Shown here in pieces: positions 62,211-64,000 of a DNA stretch of 64,000 nucleotides (position 1 is its first letter; each line of letters opens with the position of its first letter). Position numbers and translations under genes: made by a program. The notes beneath the pieces were generated by a model. It saw only the letters and a list, made by a program, of their open reading frames with translations, ran no database searches and was not told where the DNA came from. Source of the stretch: Arthrobacter wenxiniae (lineage in GTDB: Bacteria; Actinomycetota; Actinomycetes; Actinomycetales; Micrococcaceae); assembly GCF_013376105.1 (NCBI RefSeq), contig NZ_JAAMFM010000013.1, positions 37,956-101,955 of the forward strand, written 5' to 3'.

Positions 62211-62969
62211 ATGACTAATCCCGTACAGGCACCTGCCCTCGTGGAACTTAAGGCCGTCAACAAGCATTACGGCCCCCTCCACGTTTTGCAGGACATCAAC
62301 TTGCAGGTCAAAAAGGGTGAGGTTGTGGTGGTTATCGGGCCCTCCGGCTCGGGAAAGTCCACGCTCTGCCGAACCATCAACCGCCTCGAGACCATCGACG
62401 ACGGGACCATCACCATTGAAGGCAAGGTCCTGCCCAAGGAAGGCAAGGGCCTCGCAGCGTTGCGGGCCGACGTCGGCATGGTCTTCCAGTCCTTCAACCT
62501 GTTTGCCCACAAGACCATCCTGGAAAACGTGACCCTGGGGCCCATCAAGGTCAAGGGCGCTTCCAAGGCCGACGCCGACAAACTGGCACTTGCGCTGTTG
62601 GAACGCGTTGGCGTGGGCCACCAGGCGGCCAAACTGCCGGCCCAGCTTTCCGGCGGGCAGCAGCAGCGCGTGGCCATTGCCCGCGCCCTGGCCATGAAGC
62701 CCAAGGTGATGCTCTTTGACGAGCCCACCAGCGCCCTGGACCCGGAAATGATCAACGAGGTCCTGGACGTCATGGTGGAACTGGCCAAGGACGGCATGAC
62801 GATGGTGGTGGTGACCCACGAGATGGGATTTGCCCGCAAGGCCGCCGACAGGGTCGTTTTCATGGCCGACGGGCAGATCGTGGAGGAAGCGACCCCGGAC
62901 GAATTTTTCACCAATCCCCAAAGCGCCCGGGCCAAGGACTTCCTCTCCAAGATCCTGACCAACGGCTAG
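62211..62969 (+). CDS. gluA: Glutamate ABC transporter ATP-binding protein
   Basis: A 252-residue ATPase: Walker [10 protein letters not shown] about residues 43-51, Q-loop FQSFNLF, signature [14 protein letters not shown], Walker [14 protein letters not shown] and VVTHEMGF. It powers glutamate uptake together with the GluB lipoprotein downstream; permeases gluC and gluD should follow beyond the window. The gluA-gluB order is the corynebacterial gluABCD pattern, which supports glutamate as substrate. Confidence 0.93.
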   Translation: MTNPVQAPALVELKAVNKHYGPLHVLQDINLQVKKGEVVVVIGPSGSGKSTLCRTINRLETIDDGTITIEGKVLPKEGKGLAALRADVGMVFQSFNLFAHKTILENVTLGPIKVKGASKADADKLALALLERVGVGHQAAKLPAQLSGGQQQRVAIARALAMKPKVMLFDEPTSALDPEMINEVLDVMVELAKDGMTMVVVTHEMGFARKAADRVVFMADGQIVEEATPDEFFTNPQSARAKDFLSKILTNG

Positions 62970-63051
62970 CCTTGACCATATTTGAGTCCCATCACGCTCA
63001 AATTTTTTCACTCGCACCAGCGGCCACCCGGCCGTTTATGAAAGGAACCCC

Positions 63052-63954
63052 ATGAAGAACCTCTTCATTCGAAAGAGCCTCAGCGTTGCGGCGATCGCCG
63101 CAGCTGCCGCCCTTGCCCTCTCCGGCTGCGGCGGCGGCGGAACATCCGGCACCGCCAGCGACAACGCCGCGGGCCCCAACTTTGAAGTGGCCAAGGACGT
63201 TGCCCTGACAGGCAGCCCCACGTATGACAAGATCAAGTCCGCCGGGGCCGTCCGCATCGGTGTCAAGGAAGACCAGCCCGGCCTTGGCTACCTCGATGCC
63301 GCCACGGGCGAGCGCACGGGCTTCGACATCGAGATTGCCACCTGGATGGCGGCCTCCCTCGGCATCGCCAAGGACAAGATCGAATTCAAGGCAATCCCGT
63401 CCGCCAACCGTGAGACGGCGCTCGCCAACGGGGACGTGGACCTCTACGTGGGCACCTACTCCATCACGGACAAGCGCAAGAAGATTGTGGACTTCGCCGG
63501 CCCCTACTTCATCACCGGACAGGGCCTGCTGGTACAGAAGTCCAACACCTCCATCAACAGCGAGAAGGACCTGGACGGCAAGACTGTTTGCTCGGCCACG
63601 GGCTCCACGCCCATCCAGAACATCAAGGACAACTTCCCGAAGGTCAAGACGCAGGAGTTTGACCTGTACTCCAAGTGCGTGGAGGCCCTCAAGAGCGGCA
63701 CGGTCGACGCCGTGACCACGGACCAGGCGATCCTGCTCGGCTTTGCTTCGCAGGATCCGGACAAGCTGAAGGTCGTGGGCCAGCCGTTCACGGTTGAGAA
63801 GTACGGCATCGGCGTTGCCAAGGGCGACACCGCCCTGCGCACCTTCCTGAACAAGACGCTCACCGACGGCGGCGCCACCTGGACCAAGATCTACGACGAC
63901 ACGCTGGGCAAGTCCGGCACCAAGGTTGAACAGCCGAAGGTTGACCAGTACTAA
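63052..63954 (+). CDS. gluB: Glutamate-binding lipoprotein
   Basis: A 300-residue binding protein with a lipoprotein signal: KRKSL-type basic start, hydrophobic core and LSGC with Cys26. RIGVKEDQPGLGYLDAATGE and GFDIEIATWMAASLGI form lobe 1 and NRETALANGDVDLYVGTYSITDKR the ligand region. It captures glutamate for import by gluA and downstream permeases. It lies 82 bases after gluA. It is distinct from the binding protein at 3352, with a different mature sequence. Confidence 0.93.
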   Translation: MKNLFIRKSLSVAAIAAAAALALSGCGGGGTSGTASDNAAGPNFEVAKDVALTGSPTYDKIKSAGAVRIGVKEDQPGLGYLDAATGERTGFDIEIATWMAASLGIAKDKIEFKAIPSANRETALANGDVDLYVGTYSITDKRKKIVDFAGPYFITGQGLLVQKSNTSINSEKDLDGKTVCSATGSTPIQNIKDNFPKVKTQEFDLYSKCVEALKSGTVDAVTTDQAILLGFASQDPDKLKVVGQPFTVEKYGIGVAKGDTALRTFLNKTLTDGGATWTKIYDDTLGKSGTKVEQPKVDQY

Positions 63955-63975
63955 CAGTCCATGACTGCAGGTGGC

Positions 63976-63997
63976 GGGGGGGGGGGGGGGGGGGGGG
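63976..63997. repeat. Run of 22 G residues at the window end
   Basis: After the gluB stop, GGTGGC is followed by 22 consecutive G residues and then CCC at the last three bases. A homopolymer this long is very rare in bacterial DNA even at high GC. It may be a poly-G sequencing or assembly artefact rather than true sequence. Confidence 0.95.
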
Positions 63998-64000
63998 CCC

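Overview
The window is a high-GC chromosome segment of an actinobacterium, most likely an Arthrobacter-type member of the Micrococcaceae. Evidence for this: strong third-position GC, frequent GTG/TTG starts, 4-base ATGA overlaps inside operons, a coproporphyrin-dependent heme pathway (HemY/CgoX, HemH/CpfC, HemQ/ChdC), SigE followed by TatB, the DUF3107 and DUF3117 small proteins, MoeZ, and two polar amino-acid ABC uptake systems. No rRNA, tRNA, CRISPR array or insertion sequence was seen.

Layout. Bases 1-2992 hold DNA-maintenance genes: the 5' part of a UvrD/AdnA-like helicase, an alkyltransferase-like protein and a DEDDh exonuclease. Bases 3352-5793 are an amino-acid ABC importer (binding lipoprotein, permease, ATPase), followed by a VapC-type toxin gene with only a short partner ORF and a secreted GH3 enzyme. 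Bases 7720-18329 are a complete heme block: hemE-hemY and hemQ-hemH-hemC-hemD-hemB-hemL on the minus strand, and hemA diverging on the plus strand, with a DtxR/IdeR-like box between hemE and hemA. Bases 18415-25003 hold moeZ, a TetR gene with DUF3107, a PCD-VOC fusion, and the thiamine genes thiO-thiS-thiG behind a TPP riboswitch, with thiE divergent.

Bases 25000-32651 are accessory genes: TetR with an NAD-dependent epimerase, MarR with a FUSC transporter, each pair with a palindrome in the shared intergenic region; a VOC protein; an LLM oxidoreductase whose stop codon lies in a 15-bp tandem repeat; and a flavin monooxygenase. Bases 32652-39000 are a looser stress/carbohydrate block with a ferredoxin-reductase-like flavoprotein, two decayed genes, a GH65 disaccharide phosphorylase, a beta-phosphoglucomutase carrying a truncated universal-stress-protein domain, and a SHOCT protein. 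Bases 39521-42929 are the three-gene sdhCAB operon.

Bases 42998-63954 are mostly conserved housekeeping genes: a P-loop kinase, ferritin-like protein, RNB ribonuclease, DEAD-box helicase with a long leader holding a possible small ORF, an orphan DNA methyltransferase, PHP phosphoesterase, aminopeptidase P, a PRC-MgtE_N-CBS protein with DUF1003 and Mrp, TatB, SigE, an O-methyltransferase, DUF3117, a PIG-V-like mannosyltransferase, Tag, a DivIVA-domain protein, a LOG-family protein and the start of a gluAB glutamate importer. The window ends in a run of 22 G residues that may be an assembly or sequencing artefact. I found no clearly new multi-gene system. The most unusual items are the truncated-USP/HAD fusion, the soluble PRC-MgtE_N-CBS gene cluster, the orphan methyltransferase, the DEAD-box leader ORF and the iron-box-like site in the heme locus.
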